Assembly (NCBI RefSeq): GCF_009455685.1
Contig: NZ_QPES01000001.1
Span: forward strand, 434,001 to 498,000
Reading direction: 5' to 3'
DNA length: 64,000 nt
Source of the DNA: Paraburkholderia hayleyella
GTDB lineage: Bacteria; Pseudomonadota; Gammaproteobacteria; Burkholderiales; Burkholderiaceae
This document shows, piece after piece, positions 42,988 to 51,203 of the stretch. The position numbers were made by a program, and so were the translations under genes. The notes under the pieces are model-generated. The model was not told the DNA's origin, did not search any database, and saw only the letters and a list, made by a program, of their open reading frames with translations. Within the stretch, counting starts at the first letter, position 1; every line of letters begins with the position of its first letter.

Positions 42988-45900
42988 ATGGGGCCGGATG
43001 CCGATAGCAACGATGTCTATTACCCTGAAGAGGGACAATCACAGGAAATTGGCAGGTATGCAAAAGGTATCTTTACAAACGCGAAGCCATCCGACTGGAT
43101 TGAGACCGAGTTAGCAGGGGATTCGGATTTTGGGTTCGACTACCAAGTCCAGATGAAGGTTGGCACTCAAGTAAAGCACACGTTTCGCGTCCAACTTAAA
43201 GGCACGACGAAACCCCATTGGGTGAACAGCCAGGAAGCACTTTCGTTTCGCCTCGCTACGTCAGCACTACGCATGTATGCGAACACGTCGGAGCCGACGC
43301 TTCTTGTTGTTTGTGTCGTGCCAGACGATTTGCCTAGACCATTCGCTGGCGAAACTTACTATGTCTGGATTAATGAGGCTTTGCCAAAGGATTTCTTCCG
43401 GACACCTCTTGGAAGGAAATTACCGGCGACACATGCACTGCACTTGCCGAGAGCGAATCGGCTAACTCACCAGTTAGACATTTCGACCCATCTAGAGGCT
43501 AGGAACCGGTTTTTCAGGCAGGCTGTTGACCTCAGTTCTCTGGTTGTCGAGGTAACCGACATCGACTCTCCGGATGTTGCGATGCAGGCGCTTGGCGCAG
43601 CACTGTCTGAACGTCCGGAAGTTATCCCTGCTCTTCTTGACCGGACGGAAATTTGGCCGGCGCCTCCCAGTGGTACCGCAGTAAGCGCATTGCTTGATGT
43701 AGCGGAGGCGCTGCGCAACGGTAATTGGGACAGGGCTGGCGAAATACATCACCGGATTGACGCTCAGGCGATGAGCGACCCAGAGCGGGCGGAGTATGCG
43801 TATCTGGCGGGAAAATTGTTGAACCGGAAGGGTAAAGGACGCGAGGCATTAATCAAGTTTGATGAGGCGGCACGGTTAGTCCAAACTCGGGACGTATACT
43901 TGGTTGCCGCTATTGAGATGAGGTTTGTGCAAGAAAATGAACGCAAAGAGGAAGCATGTCGGACCTGGCTATCCCAACTAAGCGGTCGAACTGCGATTGA
44001 GGCAAAAGTACTGGCGGCAAGAATTCTTATTTCGTTAAATGACGAATCCGGAGTCGACGCTCAACTTTCAGAGTTGCCCTCGATTGAGCGTGCACTTATG
44101 CGGGCGATCTGGTTCTTGTTTCGGAGGGAATTCTCACACGCTAATTCGGTATGTGCCGATGCGTTGTTGCAAGAAAATCTAAATCCGCGCGACCGTGCAG
44201 CGATTCTCACAACCAGGGCCCGAAGCCAGTGGTATGCGGCAATTGGTCCGATTCCCGATGACGGAGAGTTGCCGCTTTCAGGGCCGGCTGGGGTCGACGT
44301 TGCATTACTGCATTCCGTTTGGATGGACGCCTGCGCCGCGCTCGGTATTTTTCGCGAGCTAGGCTGGCCGCAGAGTGTGGAATTTCTGACCGACGTGGCT
44401 GGCAGCACTGCGATGATGCTGAATCGAGCGGGGGAACTGTACTCCCTATTCGACGAAGCGGCCCAAGCGTTGCCCTGGTGCGAAGGGATGCAGAAGGCTT
44501 TCGAGGCGCTGTGTGTTTCCTTGGGGCGATTCAAAGAAGCTCTGGTGCCAAACCTCCGTCTGCCATTGTCACCGTCGGTAATTGGCCGACGGGTGATGCT
44601 ATATCACCAAGCGGGGAAAAACCAAGATTGCTGGGAGTTCGCAGACGCGAACTTAGAAAGCCTTAAGGTCGAGACTAATGTTGCACCGGTTGCCATTGGT
44701 ATGGCTGCATCGGCAGCCTCTCAGTGTGGTAGGCCACTTGAGTGTCAAAAGTTCCTTTTGGCGCTTGGCGAACGGAGCAATTGGGCTGATTACGTGGATT
44801 TCTTTCGCGTAGCTATCGATTCCAGGCGAAAGGGGCAGGACGCTGCTCAATGGGGGGCGGTGCTCGTCAACGTCTGGGAGCGGCATCGAGGTTCGAGGTT
44901 TATTGCGCGTAATGTCTTGGGTGTGCTGAGCTCCTACGACGGCAGTACAGCAGAGATTATTCTGGAAGTGGTCGCCTTCCTCCGTGAAAGCCAACAAATT
45001 ACCTTCGGCGACACGCGTAAAATCATCCAAGCGTACTTTACACTGAAGCGTTGGGACGCAGCCCAGGCCGAAGTAAATCTCGCTATAGCCAGATTTGGAG
45101 CGACTCCCCAGTTGACCGCCATTAAGGCCATCGCGCTGGATAACGCTGGGAGCGTTGCTGCCGCTTTCTCTGAATACGAACAAGGGTTGTCGTCTGAAGA
45201 TGTGACTCTTGAGTTGCTCCACGCGTATCTTGGTCTTTGCTTCCGTTTATCGTATTTCGATAAAGCCATAGATGTTCTGGAGCGCTTATTGGCGAATGTT
45301 AAAGGTCATGATGAGCGCATTGAGTGTCTGCGGTTACTCATCCTCATCAAGGCCGAGACGAGTGCTCCTCCAGACGAGGTGAGGGCGCTCCTCGACGAAT
45401 TTTCCCTCAGTGTCTCTCAAGAGGACGAAGAGGAGGAGGCTCTGTACCTGTCGTTGGCCTCAAGTTTGTTGTTTGTCCGTGGAATTGAGTTCTCCGGTGG
45501 TTCGCTTCAAGATTTTCTGACGCGAACGAATGCATATTCGTCGCGATTCCCGGAGTCGAGGAATTTCAAGCTTATCCAGCCGGAGAATGGCGATTCACCA
45601 GACTCGCTAATGACGAGCTTGGCGCCTGTGCTGGGAGACTGGCGGGCTAAGGCTCGTGAATACTTGCGCTTGGAGAGGCAACTCAAGGACGGAAAAATCC
45701 TTGTTCCCTACGTCATGCGACCTGGATACGCATTACATTACGTTCCGGACCCGCTCTCATTATGGGAACTCGGCAAAGTCTCAGGCCGGGAGCTAAGGCA
45801 ATTCCATCTGGGAATGATGTTGGGTGGAACCATCGAGCTAGCGTTCGATGAGCTAGGGAAGGTCCCGGCAATCGATTTGAGCGCACTGATGGTGCTGCTG

Positions 45901-46998
45901 GATTTGGATATGCTGGATGCGATTTTTCAGCTATGGCCAAAGGTCGCGATAAGCCGTAGGACGGTCACCTACCTTTCGCAACTGTCTAGCAATCACTTTG
46001 CCTCGCCTCGAGGCGGGGAGGTCGCGAAGCGGCTGCTGGCTTTCATCCAAAGTAACCTGGAAAGAATCGAGCAACCCCATGTGGAGCTGGATGTCAATCC
46101 TAGGAGGGTGCAGCCAAAGCACCTTGTTTTTGAGTGTGAGTCGCTAATCGAGGCTGGGTTTGCGCTTTACTCGGACGATTTCGTTGTTCGCGCAATGGCT
46201 GAGGAGTCGCCTGCACCCACGAAATCTTTTTGTACACTAGATGTGTTGCGTTGGGCGCTTGAAAGAGGTTTCTTTGACCTCCGACAGGTAAGCGGGATGT
46301 ATGCGCTTTTGTGCAAATGGCATGTCTCCGTGAGAGTGCCGAACAATGTGTTTCTCGAACCAATTCTCAGAGAACCTCTTCGTTTTGGTTCCTTGGGTAA
46401 AGTGGCTGATGCTCTCGAAAGAACAGAAACGTTTGCTACGTTAGCGAGAGCGGTATGGTGGCCAGAACGAGATTTCGGGGAAATGTCAAACCACATTCAG
46501 TCGGTCATCCAGCTTCTTTTAGAACGCGAGAGCGTATCTTCCAACCTTATTGCGGCGGTATGGTCATCTTGGTTGGAGAAACTAAAATTCGGAAGGGCAC
46601 AGGCGCCGGTGGAGCAGAATCGCGCTGCTGTTTTGTTTTACTTTGCATACGTGCTAGAGCCGTCGTTGCTAAAAAAGGCGTGGAGCAGCTTCAAATTGAC
46701 GGTGGAGCTAGAGCATGGCGATAGGATGGAGACAGCACATGAGGCTGAGGCTATTCGGTTTGTCGCGAAATTTTCAAAAATTTGCGCCGCTGCTATGAGC
46801 GTTACAGGTTGCGACCAGATAGTTCCGCGGCTGCAGGATTGCGTAGAGGCAGGAACGCAAGAGGCAGCATGGTTCTCGCAGGGGGTAATGGCTGCTATTC
46901 CTGACATAGTCGAACGAGACCGGAAGCGCATTCACGCGTTTGCAGACGGACTTGCCGAGTTGAACCGCCCCGGATTTTGTGGAGGCTCCAACTCTTGA
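42988..46998 (+). CDS. DUF4365 - TPR - PIN-like multidomain protein (candidate defence protein)
   Basis: 1336 residues. Residues ~20-165 form a DUF4365 domain, a PD-(D/E)XK-like nuclease fold: WIETELAGDSDFGFDYQVQM gives the acidic residues (Asp51) and FRVQLKGT gives Gln69-x-Lys71. Residues ~220-880 are helical repeats of TPR type (AYLAGKLLNRKGKGREALIK, ALDNAGSVAAAFSEYEQGL). Residues ~960-1130 resemble a PIN RNase: AIDLSALMVLLDLDMLDAIF, then LYSDDFVVRAMA (Asp1063-Asp1064) and TLDVLRWALERGFFD. Two nuclease-like ends on a TPR scaffold suggest an anti-phage or RNA-cutting system, which is inference. An IS3 end cuts the gene at 46961, so the last 12 residues (LNRPGFCGGSNS) are IS-derived. Confidence 0.75.
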   Translation: MGPDADSNDVYYPEEGQSQEIGRYAKGIFTNAKPSDWIETELAGDSDFGFDYQVQMKVGTQVKHTFRVQLKGTTKPHWVNSQEALSFRLATSALRMYANTSEPTLLVVCVVPDDLPRPFAGETYYVWINEALPKDFFRTPLGRKLPATHALHLPRANRLTHQLDISTHLEARNRFFRQAVDLSSLVVEVTDIDSPDVAMQALGAALSERPEVIPALLDRTEIWPAPPSGTAVSALLDVAEALRNGNWDRAGEIHHRIDAQAMSDPERAEYAYLAGKLLNRKGKGREALIKFDEAARLVQTRDVYLVAAIEMRFVQENERKEEACRTWLSQLSGRTAIEAKVLAARILISLNDESGVDAQLSELPSIERALMRAIWFLFRREFSHANSVCADALLQENLNPRDRAAILTTRARSQWYAAIGPIPDDGELPLSGPAGVDVALLHSVWMDACAALGIFRELGWPQSVEFLTDVAGSTAMMLNRAGELYSLFDEAAQALPWCEGMQKAFEALCVSLGRFKEALVPNLRLPLSPSVIGRRVMLYHQAGKNQDCWEFADANLESLKVETNVAPVAIGMAASAASQCGRPLECQKFLLALGERSNWADYVDFFRVAIDSRRKGQDAAQWGAVLVNVWERHRGSRFIARNVLGVLSSYDGSTAEIILEVVAFLRESQQITFGDTRKIIQAYFTLKRWDAAQAEVNLAIARFGATPQLTAIKAIALDNAGSVAAAFSEYEQGLSSEDVTLELLHAYLGLCFRLSYFDKAIDVLERLLANVKGHDERIECLRLLILIKAETSAPPDEVRALLDEFSLSVSQEDEEEEALYLSLASSLLFVRGIEFSGGSLQDFLTRTNAYSSRFPESRNFKLIQPENGDSPDSLMTSLAPVLGDWRAKAREYLRLERQLKDGKILVPYVMRPGYALHYVPDPLSLWELGKVSGRELRQFHLGMMLGGTIELAFDELGKVPAIDLSALMVLLDLDMLDAIFQLWPKVAISRRTVTYLSQLSSNHFASPRGGEVAKRLLAFIQSNLERIEQPHVELDVNPRRVQPKHLVFECESLIEAGFALYSDDFVVRAMAEESPAPTKSFCTLDVLRWALERGFFDLRQVSGMYALLCKWHVSVRVPNNVFLEPILREPLRFGSLGKVADALERTETFATLARAVWWPERDFGEMSNHIQSVIQLLLERESVSSNLIAAVWSSWLEKLKFGRAQAPVEQNRAAVLFYFAYVLEPSLLKKAWSSFKLTVELEHGDRMETAHEAEAIRFVAKFSKICAAAMSVTGCDQIVPRLQDCVEAGTQEAAWFSQGVMAAIPDIVERDRKRIHAFADGLAELNRPGFCGGSNS

Positions 46999-47201
46999 GA
47001 GAATGGAGCCATGAACAAGAAGGTAACCAGGTTTTCCCCGGAAGTCCGGGAGCGTGCAGTGCGTCTGGTGCGTGAGCAGCGTAGCGAACATCCGTCGATG
47101 TGGGCGGTGATCGAATTGATTGCGCCGATGATCGGCTGCATACCGCAGACACTGCACGAGTGGGTCAAGCGAGACCAGGTCGACCACGGTGAGCGCGATG
47201 G
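46961..47201 (+). pseudogene. 5' fragment of a type-Y IS3-family element with orfA start
   Basis: The element end TGAACCGCCCCGGATTTTG starts at 46961, inside the preceding gene. orfA opens at ATG 47011 (MNKKVTRFSPEVRERAVRLV, HEWVKRDQVDHGERDG) and encodes the HTH part before the next IS interrupts at 47202. The remainder of orfA and all of orfB are missing. Confidence 0.85.
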
Positions 47202-47265
47202 TGTAGTGGCCTAATGAAGCCGGACACCAATTTAGGCGAGAATGCTCGCCATAACGAGGTGTCTG

Positions 47266-47574
47266 ATGAGCAAGCAACGTCGATCGTTTTCTCCTGATTT
47301 CAAGCGCAGTGCTGCGTCCCTGGTTCTTGACCAGAACTACAATCACGCGGATGCGAGTCGTTCCGTGGGCATCGCGGAATCGGTCCTGCGTCGCTGGGTC
47401 CAGCAACTGCATGACGAGCGGCGTGGCGTCACGCCACAGAGCCCGGCGATGACACTGGAGCAACAACGGATTCAAGAGCTTGAGGCGCGGGTCGAGCGAC
47501 TCGAGCGGGAGAAGAGCATTTTAAAAAAAGCTACTGCGCTGCTCATGTCGGAAGGGATCGAACGTACGAAATAA
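47266..47574 (+). CDS. IS3-family transposase OrfA (type Z)
   Basis: 102 residues: MSKQRRSFSPDFKRSAASLV, an HTH (HADASRSVGIAESVLRRWV) and a coiled segment (RIQELEARVERLEREKSIL). The run of seven A at 47523-47529 is a -1 frameshift site for production of the OrfAB fusion, which would span 47266-48428. It uses ATG 47266, with AACGAGGTG upstream. Confidence 0.88.
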   Translation: MSKQRRSFSPDFKRSAASLVLDQNYNHADASRSVGIAESVLRRWVQQLHDERRGVTPQSPAMTLEQQRIQELEARVERLEREKSILKKATALLMSEGIERTK

Positions 47575-47606
47575 TCGATCAGATCGGCGGCAATGAATCC
47601 GTCGCC

Positions 47607-48428
47607 TTGCTGTGTGCTCTGTTCGACGTGCCGCGTTCTTGCTATTACGCGTATCGGCAGCGGCGCGAGCGTGTTGATTCGCAGCGTATGGCTTTGCGTA
47701 GTCGCGTGCACGAGCTGTTCATCGAGAGCCGCAGTTCCGCCGGTAGCCGCAGCATTATGGAAATGATGCGCGAGCGCGGTTCCACGATTGGCCGCTTTAA
47801 GGTCTGCCGGCTCATGGATGAGCTCGGACTGATTTGCAAGCAGCCCGGTGGCCATGCCTATAACCGGGCTACGATCGAGCGTGTTGATATTCCGAATGTG
47901 TTGAACAGGCAGTTCGATGTCGCGGGGCAAAACCAGGTTTGGTGTGGCGACATCACCTATGTGTGGGCGCAGGGCCAGTGGCACTATTTGGCGGTCGTAT
48001 TGGACCTGTTCACGCGCCGTATTGTCGGCTGGGCATTTTCGGTGCGCCCTGATGCCGACTTGGTTGTGCAAGCGCTGGATATGGCCTTTGAGCAGCGCGG
48101 ACGCCCATCGAATTTGCTCTTTCACTCCGATCAGGGTGGGCAATACGCCAGCAGGAAGTTCCGTCAGCGGCTATGGCGCTACAGGATTCAACAAAGCATG
48201 AGTCGGCGCGGAAATTGTGGGGATAACGCGCCTACGGAGCGGTTGTTTCGCAGCCTGAAAACAGAATGGGTACCCAGCACCGGTTACTCGACATCCTCGG
48301 ATGCCCAGCGAGACATCAGCTTCTATTTGATGCAGCGATACAACTGGATTCGACCGCATCAGTTCAATGCCGGTGTTGCACCGGCGGTCGCGGAAGAAAA
48401 ACTTAACCAGGTGTCCGGAATCAGTTGA
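47607..48428 (+). CDS. IS3-family transposase OrfB (type Z)
   Basis: About 273 residues from the first in-frame initiator (TTG). In vivo it is probably made as OrfAB by frameshifting at 47523. It has the HTH_21 region (SAGSRSIMEMMRERGSTIGR), then VWCGDITYVWAQGQWHYLAV with the first Asp, FHSDQGGQYASRKF with the second, and APTERLFRSLKTEWVPS with the Glu. Relatives commonly have NCWDNAP where this copy has NCGDNAP. The catalytic triad is complete. Confidence 0.87.
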   Translation: MLCALFDVPRSCYYAYRQRRERVDSQRMALRSRVHELFIESRSSAGSRSIMEMMRERGSTIGRFKVCRLMDELGLICKQPGGHAYNRATIERVDIPNVLNRQFDVAGQNQVWCGDITYVWAQGQWHYLAVVLDLFTRRIVGWAFSVRPDADLVVQALDMAFEQRGRPSNLLFHSDQGGQYASRKFRQRLWRYRIQQSMSRRGNCGDNAPTERLFRSLKTEWVPSTGYSTSSDAQRDISFYLMQRYNWIRPHQFNAGVAPAVAEEKLNQVSGIS

Positions 48429-48513
48429 CCACTACAATGGCGGGTATTCACCCCGAAAAGTAAGCGTTGCGGGAAGTAGAATTTTCCAGTAACGGAAGTT
48501 TAGGAAATTCTGC

Positions 48514-48780
48514 ATGAAGACCTCCCGATTTACAGATAGCCAGATCATCGCCATTTTGAAGCAGGCCGAAGCCGGCACACCGGTGCCGGAGCTATGCCGG
48601 GAATACGGCATGAGCAGCGCAAGCTTCTACAAATGGCGCGCCAAGTACGGTGGCATGGATGCGGCGTTGATGACGCGCATGAAGGAGCTCGAAGCCGAGA
48701 ACGCCAGGCTCAAGAAGATGTATGCTGAGGAGCGCTTGAAGGCTGACATCCTGAAGGACGCCATCGAAAAAAAGTGGTGA
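48514..48780 (+). CDS. IS407-group transposase OrfA
   Basis: 88 residues: MKTSRFTDSQIIAILKQAEA, HTH region GTPVPELCREYGMSSASFYK, then a coiled region ending LKDAIEKKW. It is full length and typical of the group. orfB overlaps or follows in another frame. Confidence 0.87.
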   Translation: MKTSRFTDSQIIAILKQAEAGTPVPELCREYGMSSASFYKWRAKYGGMDAALMTRMKELEAENARLKKMYAEERLKADILKDAIEKKW

Positions 48781-48799
48781 GGCATCTCATCGACGTGAG

Positions 48800-49586
48800 A
48801 TGGCCATGCGTGCAGTCAGAGAGTTCGCCGTGCCGATCAAGACCGCTTGTGCGGTGTTCGGCGTGAGCGAGACCTGCTATCGGTATCGAGCCCAAGCATT
48901 CGTCGCAGAACGACGTCATCGCTGATTGGCTGGTCAAGCTCACGCACAAGCAGCGCAATTGGGACTTCGGCCTGTGCTTTCTGTATCTGCGTAACGTCAA
49001 AGGCTTCGGCTGGAACCATAAGCGTGTGTATCGCCTATACCGGGGGGGACTGAACCTGCGCATCAAGCCACGCAAGCGGTTGGTGCGCGAGCAGCCTGAG
49101 CCATTGGCAGTCCCGTCAGCCTTGAACGAAAGCGGGTCGATGGATTTCATGCACGATCAACTGGCTGATGGCCGTAGTATCCGACTGTTCAACGTGATCG
49201 ACGAGTTCAATAACGAAGGATTGTGCATCGACGTGGACTTCTCGATGCCGTCGCCCCGGGTGATCCGCGCCTTGGATCAGATCATTGAGTGGCGAGGCTG
49301 TCCAACGGCGATTCGTTGCGACAACGGCCCCGAATACGTCAGCGACTGGGCGCAAAAGCGAGGAATCAAGCTGCAATTCATTCAGCTTGGAAAGCCTCAG
49401 CAGAACGCCTGCATCGAGCGGTACAGCAGGACGGTTCGATACGATTGGCTAGCGCACTACCTGTTCGAAACCATCACGGAAGTCCAGGACTACGCCACGA
49501 TAGGGCTGTGGTCTTACAATCACGAGCGCCTGAACATGGCACTTGGTGGCATAACCCCGAAACAACGATCGGCCATAGCGGCTTAG
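48800..49586 (+). pseudogene. IS407-group transposase OrfB with frameshifts
   Basis: The first 40 codons (MRAVREFAVPIKTACAVFGV, SETCYRYRA) run into a TGA after a frameshift near 48890. The other frame resumes with the equivalent of ADWLVKLTHKQRNW and is open from about 49026 to the end (SMDFMHDQLADGRSIRLFNV with the first Asp, RCDNGPEYVSDWAQKRGIKL with the second, LNMALGGITPKQR). Relatives have a few extra residues after YVSD, so a short deletion is also present. The transposase is inactive. Confidence 0.85.
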
Positions 49587-49697
49587 CCTCTACCTCTCAC
49601 GACCGCTAGAAATGGGGGGAATACCCCAACCTCACTGGCGCGATCAACTTCCAGTGAAGCCAATGAGTGGCGAGTCCACCACCCACAGCCCCACAAC

Positions 49698-50084
49698 CTA
49701 AAGCGATTTCACCCCAGCCTCCGCAGCTTCGATCTCACTACGCACGACGAATCCTGGAATACCAAAAGCCTTCTCCGCACCGGCAGAAAGTTTGGCGAGC
49801 TTTTCGCGCTTCGCGTCATCGGGCTCAATGTTCACGATGCTTTTGCACACCCGTGCGAACCGGTCCTTGTTTTCTTTCAGCCAAATTGTGCGCAGACGTA
49901 TGTCTTCCTGCGTTTCATCGAATTCGCCAGCGCTGAAAACCAGATAAAACGGCTCATCCCGCGCTATAAGCGCTTCCAGTTCATCACGCCATTGAGGCCC
50001 ATAGCCTGGATAAATCCGGCTGGCTTCACACCGTACCTTGGGAAACGCGCTGATATCGTGAACCTTAAAGTCAGACTGCTGCAT
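49698..50084 (-). CDS. Small conserved protein next to a siderophore-receptor remnant, Fur-regulated
   Basis: 128 residues, MQQSDFKVHDISAFPKVRCE to IEAAEAGVKSL, cytoplasmic, with no recognised domain. The start at ATG 50084 has a perfect GGAGG. A Fur-box match lies about 35 bp upstream, and the 3' end of a TonB-dependent receptor gene on the same strand precedes it. The context says iron uptake. The central segment FYLVFSAGEFDETQEDIRLR and charged surface give no enzyme clue. It would be expressed in iron starvation. Confidence 0.7.
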   Translation of the reverse strand: MQQSDFKVHDISAFPKVRCEASRIYPGYGPQWRDELEALIARDEPFYLVFSAGEFDETQEDIRLRTIWLKENKDRFARVCKSIVNIEPDDAKREKLAKLSAGAEKAFGIPGFVVRSEIEAAEAGVKSL

Positions 50085-50117
50085 AGATACCTCCGAATGA
50101 AGAATGACCTCATCATT

Positions 50118-50136
50118 GTAAATGATAATCATTCTC
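50118..50136 (-). promoter_or_regulatory. Fur box upstream of the 128-residue gene
   Basis: GTAAATGATAATCATTCTC matches the 19-bp Fur consensus at its core (ATGATAATCATT, palindromic). It lies between the receptor remnant and the start at 50084, so Fe-Fur should repress that gene. Confidence 0.75.
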
Positions 50137-50162
50137 ATATTTGGGGGTGCGGTTCAATCTCT

Positions 50163-50288
50163 TTAAAATTCCATTCGTGTATTCAACGAAAGCGTTTTCG
50201 GTTCGCCAGGCGCGATGTAATCCGCATACTGGAATTCCCAATAGCGGCGATTCGTCAGGTTATCCAGCGCCGCGCGTAGCGTGACGGG
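50163..50288 (-). pseudogene. 3' remnant of a TonB-dependent siderophore receptor gene
   Basis: The last ~40 codons encode VTLRAALDNLTNRRYWEFQY and PGEPKTLSLNTRMEF, the closing beta-strands and C-terminal Phe typical of TonB-dependent siderophore receptors. Upstream the frame loses similarity at once, so the other ~650 codons have been deleted. The small Fur-linked gene follows it as in intact loci. Confidence 0.75.
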
Positions 50289-50555
50289 CCTGATGATCGG
50301 GCTGAAGAATCTAGATGCGCATTGCATTGCAGCGACAGTCCGAGCGCGCACGAAACGAAGCGCAATCGGTCAGCCGTGAATAGTGTCAGATGGGCGCACG
50401 GTGTGCTCATTAAGAGCGGGGAGGGCTGGTTACTTGAGTGATGCTGCCGTTGTGCCGCAAAAGGCTGTGCTTTAAGCGATGAAGATGTCATTAAGCGTGC
50501 CGCGTCTGGCCTGCTAGCCAGCGCGGCACGTTAAGTTTTACGTGGTCGACACAGC

Positions 50556-51203
50556 TTATTTCACCGGCTCGCCGTTACGCATCACCTGAATCGCCGTGGC
50601 GGAGACGAATTCTGCCTGAACGCTATCGCCCACCTTCAAACCTTTGAGCGAAATATTGTTAGGAACATGGAATGTCTCTGTGCGCGTCGCGCCGCGTAGG
50701 GTCAGCAGACGACGTTTGTGATCCAGTTTCTGGATCGTTGCCAGAATCTGCACGTTATGTGCGGAGGCCGTCATGCCGTCTGAGGCCGGCGTGGTGACCA
50801 TCGTGTCGATCCGTTCGCGGATGCCATTTGACTTGACCTTGTCTGCGCGCATCAGCAAGGCATTGCGATATCCGATATTGACGGTGTCACCGATATGCAA
50901 CTTGCCAACGTTACCGACTTCTGGAGCGATCTGGATGATTACCAGATTGCCGCGTTGTCCGCGCACGGTCACGCTGTTCGATATTGCATCGATACCCACA
51001 ACCGTTGCTTCAAGGTGTGCCGTGGTTTCCTCGCCCACGCCGGCTTGCTGGCCGACTGCGTTAGCTGCAGGGGCGCTAGCTGCTGCGGCGCCAGACGCTG
51101 CAGCGCCTTGCGCGAATGCGGGTGTCGCGCCAAGCATCGTGAGCGCGAATGCTGCCGCAACTGCGGTGAGACGTCGATGAATGAGATTGCCTTGAGTTGC
51201 CAT
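50556..51203 (-). CDS. Exported protein of unknown function
   Basis: 215 residues. The signal peptide is clear (HRRLTAVAAAFALTMLGATP with AFAQ cleavage site), followed by an Ala-rich linker. The mature part has two similar beta-rich stretches (HLEATVVGIDAISNSVTVRG and NVQILATIQKLDHKRRLLTL), each followed by a KLHIGDTVNIGY or GLKVGDSVQAEF segment, suggesting an internal duplication of a small barrel. No function is known to me. ATG 51203 has AAGGAGC upstream. It is periplasmic, transcribed alone. Confidence 0.75.
   Translation of the reverse strand: MATQGNLIHRRLTAVAAAFALTMLGATPAFAQGAAASGAAAASAPAANAVGQQAGVGEETTAHLEATVVGIDAISNSVTVRGQRGNLVIIQIAPEVGNVGKLHIGDTVNIGYRNALLMRADKVKSNGIRERIDTMVTTPASDGMTASAHNVQILATIQKLDHKRRLLTLRGATRTETFHVPNNISLKGLKVGDSVQAEFVSATAIQVMRNGEPVK

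Larger units (their letters stand above)
47202..48436 (+). mobile_element. Complete IS3-family element (type Z) with 4-bp target duplication
   Basis: 1235 bp. Ends TGTAGTGGCC at 47202 and, inverted, GGTCAACTGATT...TGTAGT at 48436. The flanking ATGG at 47198-47201 and 48437-48440 is a direct repeat made on insertion. Both transposase frames are open, so this looks recent and possibly active. Confidence 0.9.
48441..49627 (+). mobile_element. IS407-like IS3-family element, defective
   Basis: Left end GGGTATTCACCCCG and right end GGGGGGAATACCCC bound about 1.19 kb with an intact orfA and a broken orfB. The left end lies four bases past the type-Z target repeat, so element Z inserted almost exactly at the junction between this element and the type-Y fragment. 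Confidence 0.8.
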
